From Lingula anatina (Eukaryota > Brachiopoda > Lingulata > Lingulida > Lingulidae), in contig NW_019775816.1 in NCBI RefSeq assembly GCF_001039355.2, forward strand, positions 81,805 to 145,804: a DNA stretch of 64,000 bases, in the 5' to 3' direction. Position numbers and translations under genes: made by a program. Position 1 is the first letter of the stretch, and each line of letters starts with the position of its first letter. Positions 24,901-36,120 of this stretch are shown piece after piece. A model generated the notes under the pieces. It worked only from the letters and a program-made list of their open reading frames with translations. It was not told the DNA's origin and ran no database searches.

Positions 24901-25783
24901 TCTTTAGTTTGCTACATGTAAATCTATAGTGCGAACAAATCAGCTTCATTCAAACAGTAGTGGAAATGACACAAGTTTCTTATAAAATCTAGCTTATCAG
25001 TTTCCAAAGTTGAAAAATAACTTACATGGCGGAACGCAGCTTCAATCAAGTTACCTGGAAAACAATTTCTAAGAAAAGAAAAGCAAGGTATTTCCTAATG
25101 GCTTGACTTATCACTATTGATAGATCGAACAAGCATGTGCATGTGAGACACTAACACCATAGTCGTAAGGAAAACTTTTTTTTGCAAAATCTTACTTTAG
25201 AAAATTTCCACGATATTTAAAATCGATGGATGAGCACAATCTTTTTTGAAAACAATACATAGTTTCCTCCATAAATGCTCCCGTGTGTTCTAAACTTACA
25301 ACACTAAATCCAGTAGAGAATCCAGGGTCTCGACATCCCTCACGACCGTGTCAGCTCTGTCGACGCAGGGGGGGGGGGGGGGGTCGGGACATTCAGCCTC
25401 CCCTCTATTTCCCGGCTGTATGCTCACGACCAGAATTATGCCTAGGACCACAGCGAACAAGGTGGTGCACAAAAAATAGGCGATCGTCCTAGCGCCCATT
25501 TTCCCGTGGAGGACGAGGGTAAGGAGGCTATTCCTGTGATAAGACTCGAAACGACCAGTGGCAGAATCAACATCTTCAGCATACGTAGTAAGAGATCCCC
25601 AGGGAATTTAAGGTACTTTGCCTGCTGGGCGGTTAAAGGCGGGTCCAGCGTGCGTAGCCCGGCCCCTAGGGCGATCCCAGAAGTCACGCCTAAGATGATA
25701 CTTGTAATCATCAGATGCGGGCGCAAAGCTTCCCAGCATCTTGTCGCCTTTGACCGTGGTTTGCCAGACTGATTTTTACTCAT
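21906..25783 (-). CDS. Excitatory amino acid (glutamate) transporter, SLC1 family
   Basis: Sodium-coupled glutamate/aspartate transporter of the plasma membrane, about 549 residues if the frame break is bridged. Exons: 25783-25300, 25068-25026, 24675-24501, 24020-23819, 23479-23246, 22892-22698, 22340-22209, 22089-21906; splice phases agree throughout. Diagnostic stretches are [17 protein letters not shown] (TM2), [13 protein letters not shown], a glycosylated loop with NDS, NIS, NVT and [23 protein letters not shown], the substrate-site motif [17 protein letters not shown], and [20 protein letters not shown] with [13 protein letters not shown]. Exon 1 has a one-base deletion near 25500: the frame with [13 protein letters not shown] passes to the one with [11 protein letters not shown] run of 16 Gs, about 25367-25382, encodes a proline run in the loop. 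The start is the first [11 protein letters not shown]; an upstream TTG in frame was not used. Confidence 0.9.
22532..22555. repeat. Fragment of a GTGGCGGATT-type MITE
   Basis: CAGTGGCAGATTAAGGTGC resembles the termini of the elements at 57573-57930 and 61586-61827. One end only, within a transporter intron. Confidence 0.25.
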
Positions 25784-27451
25784 TTTCTTATTCAATAACT
25801 GACCGCTTCTTTTATCTGTGGTGTTTTTCTTCTTCCTCCCCTACGCCTCAAATTTCCCAAATCACCGTGCTAACTTTTTTAAGTTCTAAGATTCCAACGT
25901 TTAAGGGAGAAAACAGCCTTTATTTATCTGCTTGGGTTCACTGGTAGAGTAGATACTCGTATGTTTCCACTGTATTTAACATAGTTGCGAGGTCATTATT
26001 ACAAAAAAATACTATTCAGTGTGGCATGCGCTACCCTTTCAAAAACTTTCTATCAGCAATACGAAAATATATTGCTAATTTGCCACTAATTTAATTGTAT
26101 ACAATTTAAAGGCAGTAAAATCCTCCACAGATATGAAATATAATATATTTATGTTATAGTTTAAGATGCTTAGGACATATGGCGTTATTCTAAAGTTGTC
26201 AGGTTTTTAAAGTTGCAGTAAGCCGTAACAGAAGTGTAAAGTAACGTGCCAAGGGATCTTATACAAAGTTAATCTGACGCCTTATGCAACATTCTGTTTT
26301 AAAAAACGTGTGATACCTTGTGTGAATAATATTCACACAAATCAATCTGAACTTAAAGAATTCGAACAAAAAGTCTTCAGACACGAAAATGCCTTACAAA
26401 ATTCAATGCATTACAAAAAAAAGGAACTCTACACGGCAGCAGCTTATATATGTAAGCAACAGAGTAAAATTACTTTCATGATGAGCAACTCAAGTGAGGC
26501 AGTGATGATACAGTGATGATGATCAAAATGATTGGCACACCGAATAAAACTTATGGATTTTGTTACAAATGTCAGCTTTTCTTAGGTGTCCAGCTGTATC
26601 ATTGCAGGTACAAAACGCTGTATCATTGGATTAGACATGCAAAATAATTATTCCGACAGCATTCGTAACATTCTTATCATATTCGAGGGAGAACCGAATG
26701 GGCAAGACACTTTAAATCCTGCTAGAATGAGCCAGAATGCAACTCGTATGCATCTCGATCCTATTTCAGCCAGCAATCGAACTTCTCTCGTACGGCACTC
26801 AAAGTGTATTCTAAATATTCTGACTGCAATCTGACAGCATTATCGATATTCCTAGTTTCCAACTACATTCGATTTGCATTTAAGAGCTTATACACCCGAA
26901 ATGTACACGAATCATTCTAGGTAGGTTCAAGCGCATTGTGAATATTCCAACGGTATTCTTACAAGAATTTGGGTTAATTTGAACTTCAATAAGAGATGAA
27001 TTATGTTCAGTAGGTAGCTGCTTTGTAATTAAACGCCATGATGATATACAAATGAAATTTTTGAGCCTGGTTCATTAAATACACAACAGTGGAACTTATA
27101 ATGCTAGTGTGACAGCGTTACTGGCGACACGCTGTGGGGGCGATATAAAGCTGTGGTACACTGTACATGAACAAAGCCAGAGAAGACACAAAGGCTATAG
27201 ATATCTTTACAAGCATTAACTATCCGTTGTCTCAATCTACATGTTTCTTTAGTTGGAATCAATCTAAGGTATTTTAACTTAATATTACCCATAAGTTGTT
27301 TTAACAATGAGATACTTTTCGCTGTATGTAGATATCTATGTTGATGATCATGTTTGGTATATTGGTGACAAAAGTATTGCACCATTTTTTATGGTGAACA
27401 ACAACTGGATATGTTAGTTTTTTTTCAATTGTTATTTTATTGAAAACTAAT

Positions 27452-27700
27452 TGCGTCAAGTACCTAATGGCGCCAATTTTGACCCGCTGTCCAGGCAATG
27501 GTCTTTGCACCCCATGTCACTGTTCTGCGTCTGTTTACCAAGCTGATGAGTGGCTTCCTCCTAGAAACCCTGCTCTGAATACCTGAAGCATGGAGCCTTC
27601 TTTGTACAGTTCTTTTGCTAACATCATTTTTTGTTATCTTTCGTTTCGCTTTGTATAATGTCAATGGTTTTCTCAACGTCTTTGATGGTTACGTTATATC
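27452..27700 (-). pseudogene. Tc1/mariner-like transposase fragment
   Basis: An open stretch reads ITKNDVSKRTVQRRLHASG then IQSRVSRRKPLISLVNRRR and TVTWGAK. This matches the second helix-turn-helix and following linker of Tc1-type transposases (pattern vSxrTvrRrLh-aG, RvsrkKPLlsx-nrr). The DDE catalytic core is not present and the flanks are out of frame, so it is a dead remnant. Confidence 0.7.
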
Positions 27701-27829
27701 TTTCTACCCGTTTCACTTTTGTTTCATCTACACCGAGTGCCAGCAAAGAGTTAACGAAAAGACCCTATGTTGTGCTAAACTCATCGTTATCCATCCTCAG
27801 TGTGGTGTGATGTGATAGGTTTCCTGATT

Positions 27830-28079
27830 TTCTTAAGCCGTTGAATATGGTCGACAAAGTCTCGTGTTGTTTGTGGCTTAGGAGGCAACTCATCCTCATT
27901 TTCAGGGAGTGGCCAATTTATGTCAACTGCAGGGTGCAGATTTCTTATCAATAACACCAGAAAGTTGTGTCAAACGATTCCACATCTATTTTACCAGAGG
28001 CTGGGTGCAGCAGTTTCCAACAATCACGATTTATTAATTCTTTTAGTTAAGTTTTCACGTCGGATTTTGTAAAAAACTG
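27830..28079 (-). pseudogene. Degenerate HEPN/DZIP3-like fragment
   Basis: Across two frames the minus strand reads LINRDCWKLLHPASGKIDVE then SFDTTF and, shifted, LIRNLHPAVDINWPLPENED and TTRDFVDHIQRLKKIRK. The order (FDTTLL, LIRNL, then RLKxIRN) resembles the HEPN-like N-terminal region of DZIP3-type proteins that are numerous in molluscs. Stops and frame changes break it. The family resemblance is from memory and weak. Confidence 0.3.
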
Positions 28080-28633
28080 ATTCACTGCATCTTAATCAGA
28101 AACCTGCTGTCTATAAACAATGCCACACCTAACAACATGTCTGACGAAGAAGTTCCTAATGGCCTCATCCCCAAGAGGACGGAGTAAAAAGGTTCTCACA
28201 AAATTTTGTGCTTCATTCGGTGAGGCACCCAAGTAACTTGGAATGTTAATGTCTGAAAGTATGAATTGGCCATTCAATAGTTCTTATATAATTACAATAT
28301 TTTTAATATCCGAGAGGAACACGTGTTGCATTCGTTCACTGTTAATCTATCACATATAGAAATTAAAATGGTAAGCATATTATAAAAAGCGGCTGAATGT
28401 ACAATAGACTCCTAAATGAACATGCATTAAAACTAAGAAAGGTATTAAACCAAGTATGGTACAGTCCATGTCAGGATACGTAGTCAACGAGATGCATGGA
28501 AATATACAAACAGATTTCATTGGCTAACAAAACTATTAATTTTGATCAGTAATAAACTGGCAATGGAAACATCAAAATAATAAAAAATAAACTTACCTTC
28601 GGTTTGTACATTGTACTGCCTGTTCAAAAGCTG
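28080..28633 (-). CDS. Unrecognised pair of exons (28633-28600 and 28264 to about 28080)
   Basis: A 34-base exon with a strong acceptor (TTTTCTCTCTCTCCCAG) and donor GTAAGT reads LLNRQYNVQTE. It joins in frame to an exon beginning after TTTCAG that reads DINIPSYLGASPNEAQ, then DEAIRNFFVRHVVRCGIVY, and stops soon after QQVSD. The splice sites are good, but no family was recognised and the upstream exons are unknown. The sequence after the stop is the HEPN-like relic, so the whole could be one decayed gene. Confidence 0.35.
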
Positions 28634-29155
28634 GGAGAGAGAGAAAAAAAGTTTAGAGGAAAAGATCCATGAAAATGAAAGGCAAGAAACAATTTTGATA
28701 AACTCAATTTGATATCATTCCCATCAAATACCTACTAATCGTATATATATGTAACTATATGAAAAATGTGCACTCGTCTCGAGTTGTTTTGTCTTGACTT
28801 TCTCTGGCACTCTTTGATGCCTTCTAATAGGCGATTTGTTTCTGTTCCTTTGTTTTGTCTTCCCGCGTCTGTCAACTTACTGCAGTGACTTATATGTAGA
28901 AGCTCTACACTGTAAAAACAGTGTTTAGCTCCTAAACACATTTCTAAGCGCCTGTTTTGTCTCACTTTTTCCACACGTTTAGCTCCTAACATGTTTAGCT
29001 TCTTAACATGTTACACGCATGTGTTTAGCAGTATGACGCGTTTGACGGCTTTATATAGGGTGTATTTGTTTAACTTTTAGGTGCTAAGTGTTTCAATTGT
29101 TTTCGTCGAACACACACGCGGGCGGGCGGGCACGCGCGCACACACACACACACAC

Positions 29156-29430
29156 ACTAAGTCACGGTCACCTTTACCTGCTATAGTTATCACTTTCTAT
29201 AACAGGGTACCGTGAACTGTCAACATCGTTGACTTCCTACTATCATTTTTACAGCTATTCTTATTCATCCTTGTGTTAGCTGACCTTGCGAGGAAGTTTA
29301 TTGGAATGTATTTCTGAAAAGCAGGTTAGGAAAATTCACCAGTTCACTAAAGGCACGAAACAACTATCGTTTTTACTTTCAAACACCCTTCTCTATATTT
29401 TGATAAAATGCGTTACGGTATTGATATCTA
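29156..29430. repeat. Dispersed repeat, copy B, next to a (CA)n tract
   Basis: Same order of sequence words as copy A at 18305-18660, with more divergence. Preceded by CG-rich purine-pyrimidine sequence and (CA)n at about 29108-29158. Nested in the 28908-30958 transposon. Confidence 0.7.
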
Positions 29431-30524
29431 TTATTTTTTTCCGAAAGTAATGTACATCAGGATGATAGTGGGGTATTCATTATAATACTTTATTTAAGCT
29501 TTCATGACATGCTGGTTATTTCGGTACCGATAGTCCGAATGTTTGCATCGCTCTAGTCGCCGACTAGCCCAAGCCCATTTTGGAATTAACTGCTAACTGT
29601 AGTTCAAACAGCATAAGACGTGTTTTGGTTATTTATATAAAAAATGTTTTCAAAACATCATATAATGTTTTCCCAGAATGTTATAAACACGCTGATAAAA
29701 ATCCACAAAATGACGTGGCATATGTATCATAAAATTTTGCAGAAACGGTCTTCGAATCTTTTTACAAATTATAAGGTTTCTGTACATCATTTTGCATGGA
29801 GTTAAAACACCCATAACGCTACCATAATGTTCTTTTATACCATTACCATCATGTAACCATCTGATAACGTCGTGAAAACGTTATTTTTTATTTGGATTTT
29901 TACTTAAAGGTACATATGAATCGAGCATCGGTGGAGTGTGGGTTGCCAGTAAAACATATAAACCACCTCTACTAGATTCTTATACGACTCACATAAAGTC
30001 GATATGCCAAGGGACAAACTGAATAAATCACTCGATCAGCCATGATAGAGCTTTAGACTGCTCTTTAAATTTTTGGTCAGAAATTTAACCTACTTATGTG
30101 ACCTACTTTTCTGCCCCATGTATATTCAGGATATTAAGCTAACAGAAAAATCCATTCAAATATCATTTTTCGGGTAATATTAATCAATGCATTCTGGCAA
30201 TTTCCTTAATTATACTTTTTGAAACTATATACTGGTATTTGCTTGGTTTTTGAGCAAAAAATTGACTTTGTATGCATCTTTTTTAAATAAGCACGCGTTA
30301 CTGCAAGAAGGACACCAAGCGTTCGAGCAGACTGCTCCACGCCTTCAACAGCTCCACACGTTTACAAGGGGAAGTGTTAAGCCAAATTGTTGAGCCTTGT
30401 AATAAACTTAAGTTATGGGACCGGTGAAACTAATCACATAGCTGAAGTGCGACACTTCTAAGAATGTTAAACATTTTTATTTCTTCTGAAAGAAGCTTGA
30501 AAAGCTAAACTTGTTCTTCAGCTA

Positions 30525-30647
30525 CCCTCTACCAGGGCGACAGATTGATTTTTCACATATATATGTCTCTAGATAAATAGATAGTCAATTTGGTCTGATG
30601 TCGCCTCAGCAAAAAATGTCCCCAAGAACTGCGGCCTTGATAGAGGG
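30525..30647. mobile_element. Nested 123-bp MITE with CCCTCTA termini
   Basis: CCCTCTACCAGGGCGACAG at the left is answered by GCGGCCTTGATAGAGGG at the right, with TA on both sides (30523-30524 and 30648-30649). The left half reappears at 40530-40562, showing a dispersed family. Confidence 0.7.
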
Positions 30648-31194
30648 TATTGTTCAGCAGCTCCACGCGTTTAGGAATTCCACGCCTATAGCAGCTCCAT
30701 ATGTTTAGCAGCCTCACGCGCTTAGCAGGGGAAGTGCTTAGCCAATGTGCTTAGCTTGTGATAGACTGATTATAGATCCATATATCGGTGAAGCTAAGCA
30801 CATAGCTAAACGTGTAACACTGTCAACGTGTCTAGCATTTTCTTCTGTGAAACGCTTGAAAAGCTATACGTGCTTAGCTTTTACACATATTTCTAAATGC
30901 GTATAGGTGCTTAACGTATGTTGTATGTATTTAAATGCTAAGCACTGTTTTTACAGTGTACTGCGTCTCTACATATATTACCAATGATACATGTTATACA
31001 AATGTGCCTATTTTGAAAATTTCTTGACGAATATTGAAACAGCCATTAACGATTAAATTCGATAAACCCTTGGTTATATTTGCTAAAGCTTGCGTCTAGA
31101 AGCTTTATGAATACGACAATCAGTTTGAAAATATAACCAAAAATTCCATTTAGTTAAGTATTGTGCCGGTATAACATAAAAACAGTAGCGCACC

Positions 31195-31345
31195 TTGTCC
31201 AGGACTCGTTCCACGTGTGCACAAGTCTAAAATGTATGCCGACGGCCATCTCTTCTTCTTCAGGTCTGCGATGATGTCATATAACGGCCAAACCAATGTT
31301 TCCACGTTATAATCAGTAATTATGGCACCGTGCAGCACTTTGCTA
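31195..31345 (-). other. Possible unrecognised exon
   Basis: An open stretch ends in a donor-like GTGCGC and reads NVETLVWPLYDIIADLKKKR then WPSAYILDLCTRGTSPGQ. The composition looks protein-like, and an acceptor (CTAGCAAAG) lies upstream. Family unknown. A second open stretch at 31453-31878, with CWNYGATCRIRNDRDD and FSRLSEYQIVPGLTDI, might belong to the same gene, but no consistent splice was found. Confidence 0.25.
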
Positions 31346-31878
31346 GTATTACAACTAACTAAGCTGCCTTTATTATGGGGACCGAATTGAGGAGGTGCTC
31401 CTTCTATTTTACGGATGGTAAAACATATTTGTTTGTCCTTAAATACATTTGCCTAGACTGGTCCTGCATCTGCGGTATCCACGATTACCACTCTACCCTC
31501 AACGATATCTGTGAGTCCAGGCACTATCTGGTATTCCGATAAACGAGAAAATGATGATCCATAACGTTTAATGAATTCTGAACAGAGACAAATAAGGCAA
31601 ATGTCCCTCCAGCAGCTTACTACAGTCCCTATAACATCATCGCGGTCATTTCTAATACGACACGTAGCACCATAGTTCCAGCAATCAGAGCCGCTCAACG
31701 CAAAGAAACCGAGTTGTTTTCTTCCATGCTTTAAAACCAGATAGCATGTTAGAGTGAAATATTTGTCACGACCTGTTTGTTCGCACCACACGTGATGTGC
31801 TGACATGATATTAGTATTTACTTTGGAGGAACGTACGTTGGACGTACATGTAGACTTGCAAGTTCTGTGCCCGTTCAA

Positions 31879-33024
31879 TTACGTACTAGTCGCTCCTTAA
31901 TACTGCGTCCTCTCCTGCAGGGCTATATTTACTTTATGTCTAGGGGTGCCTTATTGCAAAATATGAACAGAAAACTTGGTAATTAAAAGGTTGATACACT
32001 AAAAATAGAAAGAAGTTAAATATATGGTGTGTGCTCAGTGGTTATTGTGGTGTGTTATAGGGTTTCGTATAAAATGCGTTTGTTTTAAGTTACTGTTCTG
32101 TTCAATACAGAGGTCTTCAATGACTTTTTGCCGATTGAGTTACCTTTTTTGCATTACGCTTTTCTTATTCATTAATCAATTATCGACCAGTCCTTGTTAT
32201 TGAATCAATGCATTACACCGTCCCAAACTAAATAAATGAACTCCACATAACTGACTTGTGATTTAAACTGCTATGTCTTCTTATAGATTTCAGAAGAAAT
32301 TTGTGTCGTTTTATCTAAATTTGCAATGATTAGTAACTTTGCAGGTTACGTAAAAACAAGAAATAAGACATTAGGACATTTTAAACGCGATAAAGATACC
32401 TTATTCACTGTGAAAATATCTTTGTAGACTATTGTACTGCTTTTTCCATAATTACATGTATATTACTCACTGCATTCATGTAACAGTCGGCAGTTGTTCG
32501 GTTGACCACTTATATAGGAATAGGAGAACATGTATATATACCCCATTAAGTATTACAAAAAAGTTACATTATCAATTGAATATAGTCTTATGCAAATGAG
32601 CAATTAAACGAATTTCATTCAGATAACTAATATTATGAAAATATGAAAAATTTATCAGTCTCTCTCTCACAACATAAAAACAGTACGCCACCATGCTATT
32701 TTATTCATTAACATATATATATTTTTAAGTGAGGCGTTAATATATTTTTATCGGTACATCTAAGGCAGTTGTATATACATATGCGGTATTCAAACTAGTC
32801 ACTCCATGCATGCAATAGAAAAAAATATGCATGGGATCGTTCTTCTTGATCTAACGGCTGTGAACTGTGCTTGTCTGTCTGGTGGTGTGCGAAATGTCAA
32901 TCAATATTTTTGTTGAATTCAGTGCGAATAAAACTTTTTAAAGCTCAAGTCTCATTCATCGACTCAACGTACGTCCGGTTCACACCCACTTGTTAAGTGA
33001 GTCACTGGGCACTGAAACCTATAA
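31879..33024. other. Non-coding stretch, nothing recognised
   Basis: AT-rich, with no open frame of note and no repeat with clear ends. Confidence 0.5.
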
Positions 33025-33030
33025 TTTATT
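33025..33030 (-). terminator. Poly(A) signal for the innexin-like gene
   Basis: AATAAA on the minus strand, about 48 bases after the stop codon of the innexin-like gene. Confidence 0.5.
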
Positions 33031-33077
33031 TCTATTAAACTACGAGAACTGTCCGTATCTGTATGTTTTTGACTTGG

Positions 33078-36000
33078 TCACGGCCTCCAAACATTTACTG
33101 TCCTCGTTTTCCGAGGCTTGTCAATAAACTTCATGTAATCATCCCCGTCCTCGTGTGAACAGTATCGCACGCGCGGTGTGTGAACTTCACCATCGGTATC
33201 TGACGTCACATATCCGTGGTCACCTGATGGAGAACCGTAAGGGTGTAATCCTCGTCTCCGTTGGTTGGCCTTTAGTCTTGTTCCTGCCGCCAGGCCTCCG
33301 TGTCTGCCTGTGGAAGCAAAGGTCACGTGAGGGCGCGGAGAGTTCGAACTACTTCCAGTTGAGATTCCGTGCCCAGGCTCAGACCCGTTTCTGTTTCCTT
33401 GTCCGTTTTCGCCTTTTTGGATGGGTCCAATCGGAGGAAAGTAATATGGATCTTGGAGCTTGCTTGTCGAGTTATCAATACCATCGCTATTTTTAGTGGT
33501 CGATGGTACATTTTCTCCGTTTGTGCTGTCCCCATTATTTCCAGAGTTGGCATTACCAATGGCGTCAATTGGGTCTTTTGTAAGATCATCTGCTTCATTT
33601 TCATCATCCGTTTGCCCACGTGGTGTATGATACTGCTCAAGGAAGTTGTCGTCTGCAGGTCCGATTTTTAGCTTCCTTCGAGGAGAGAACCTCCTATGTT
33701 CATCGTGATCTGTAGGAAATACGTTCACATGTCGAGCATGGATGCCATTTGGGAACTTTCGTCCGGCCTTTCTTTCTGAGGCTCCTTTACGTTCTCGTCT
33801 TGGCTTTGTTTGCGTCGTCTGATTTTTCCACTTTTTATCACCGTCAGAAACATACCCAGACGATCCGTCTGACGCGCCGTGCCCCTTATCTTTTCCACCG
33901 TTCCCGCTCTTGCCTCCTCCCCAAGGCCAACCAAACAGTCCCCAGTTTCGTTTGCGAGATTTTCCTCTCTTAGACTGTGCTGCCCTCTGGTAGTTGGTTT
34001 CGTACTCATCCAGGTTGATCGAATACACGTTGGCGGTGGTCTTTTTCACATTGGTGACCGTACTTGAATTATTGTTTTCTTTTACATTTCTGTTTGATTT
34101 AACGTTCACATTTTCGTTGACGTTCGTAGACTCTGTTGTCTTTGATGTTTTACTTGCATTCACGTTTTCATTGACTTTACTCGAATCGTTTATTTTTGTC
34201 GAACTTTTGCTTCCTTTCGACGATTTCGATTTAGAATTTGAATTTCGTGACGATTTGTCACGTTTCTTAACGCGTGCCACTTGACCTTTAGTAAGTATTG
34301 GCGCACAGCTTTCTCCTTTTCTGTAATATTCGTCGTTTTCTGAATCGTAGAGAAGTTGGTTCTTTGCTGTTATTGACTGTGACACTGCATAATTATCCAA
34401 AAAGTTCCCTGCATTAGTCGTGCAAAATTTGGAGAAAAGTCCGTAATACTGGGACGCGTAGTCACCTTGTATCTGTTGTGCTAATCGGTCGTCTGCTGCT
34501 CCTGGGACCGTCTGATGCATAAAGGTTCCATCGAAACTGGATGGAATACACAGGTCCACTATCATGTGAATGAGTACCGTAAGGAGGAGGATTCCCAGGA
34601 GCACAACATTGATGCACCAAATTATAATCAGTAGAAAGAATGCGTACAGAGAGCATTTTATGAAAACGTACCTTTCATCCAATGGATACCAAGTCTGATA
34701 TCTTTGAAATAAATATGTGTCTATTCTCGGGTCAAATAAGCACCAAAAATTTCGTTCAAAGATTGAGGCAAAGTTGCCTGCTACGAGAAAGATAAATCCA
34801 ATGAACCATGCTAAAAGAATGGCAAAATAAAGCACACATTTTACAAAGTACAGCCAGTAGAGTTTTCTCATCTTTGAACGAAGCAGAAAATGAAGGCATT
34901 CTAAATATCCATCTATGTTTTCAGATATGGTTAACTCGTCTGTTTCATCAGCTTCAAAATGCTGATATTGTTTTGTCAAATTATTACAGTGCCACAAAAT
35001 GGCGCTGATGCTCGTCTTCAATTCCTCAACCGCGCTTGCGCGCCAGAAGATCCACGGAATAAGTAACGTTGCAGCTTGAACAAGGAGCAAAATGGATAAA
35101 TATTTGTGCGGCAAAGACCGACTAGTTCTACTGTAGACGTATTCGTAATTTTCAGTGATATTTTGTGTTTTGTTTTTGCTGTCGATTTCTGTGTATGTCC
35201 TCGATCCATTGGTGAAGTTCCGAGGCTCGTAAGCATCGTAGTGTGTCCAGCAGTAGTCCTCCACCAGGGCGGCGCTGTATCCGATGCGGCTCACATTATG
35301 GCTGGGATAACACTCAAGTCTGGTCACTGGAAATTTAATGGTAACAATCGAAAATTAATACTGTGGAAGAAAGAAAGACAAAAAGGAATGAAAGTAGGGA
35401 GGAAGGAAGGAAACATATGCAAGAGTGACGGACAGAAAGAAAAATGTTACTTATTTCTATTATCATCATAGAAGAAGTTTAAATTATTACACGAAGCAAT
35501 GGTAATTCGAACTGGCGCCAACACATTTGTTATAAGATCTATTACCTAAAATGGCAGAATTTGTAAAATTCACGTAATAAAAACAGAAAATGAGCCCAGA
35601 CGTTTCTGCCTTATTTTCAATAATGTGCCACCCGCATTTATAACTAGGTAATTAACTAACAAATAAAGCAACGTGACCTTTCGATAAATGAAATATTTGC
35701 TCTATTTCTTTACAATGAAGTTGTGAGTGGAAATCTTAAATATTAAGCAAACAGAGAGAGAGAAATAGTACGAATATGTCTTTTCAAATAAATATACAGT
35801 ATTTTCATCTAAAACGCATTAGCAATGACTTCTAATGAATTAAATTTAGTAGACATTTCAACTAGAAAATTCTACATAGGTAAAGAGAGACGGGGGGAAA
35901 AACAATCAAGAGATGCAAATAAAAGAACACAAATATTTACAACGTTAACGAAAGCAAGAAAGAGAGAAACTTGTGAAACCTTACCAAAGTTGAAAACGAT

Positions 36001-36120
36001 CAGTCCTAGTAGACCCAGTAATACGCCAGGTATTATGCCGCCATACAGCACCGCTCTTTCCAAAAACAGATCAGTGCGCACTTGCTTCTCATTTGACGTC
36101 CTTGGCCAGACATTCCCCAT
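33078..36120 (-). CDS. Innexin-like gap-junction/hemichannel protein, long C-terminal tail
   Basis: Four-pass membrane protein of about 794 residues from exons 36120-35985 and 35326-33078, joined in phase 1 at NF-VTRLEC. TM1 is about residues 25-45 (YGGIIPGVLLGLLGLIVF), TM2 about 121-141 (YLSILLLVQAATLLIPWIFW), TM3 about 200-230, TM4 about 265-295. The first extracellular loop has C51 and the innexin hallmark YCW at C71. The second loop has NFWCLFDP, but the expected second cysteine before the YPLDERYVFIK segment (innexin pattern xCVLPxNLFNEKIY) is missing. The region after TM4, about 490 residues, is hydrophilic with Ser/Lys and Asn-Val-Asn repeats (KSKSSKGSKSSTK, NVNENVNVKSNRNV) and basic clusters; ordinary innexin tails are far shorter. 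Innexins form gap junctions and ATP-release hemichannels in protostomes. A diverged pannexin/innexin relative is the alternative reading. Confidence 0.8.

Larger units (their letters stand above)
28908..30958. mobile_element. 2.05-kb MITE-like DNA transposon, TA target duplication
   Basis: The left end CACTGTAAAAACAGTGTTTA is matched by the inverted right end AAGCACTGTTTTTACAGTG, and TA flanks both sides (28906-28907 and 30959-30960). Both ends are packed with short subterminal words (TTTAGC, GCTAAG, CACGCGTTTA). The right side contains a ~330-base internal duplication (around 30340-30515 and 30680-30870) separated by a nested MITE. The middle carries copy B of a dispersed repeat. No transposase, so it is non-autonomous. 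Confidence 0.8.

Noticed and set aside
33155-34284. Plus-strand frames opposite the innexin-like gene
   Set aside because: Antisense shadows of the long hydrophilic tail.
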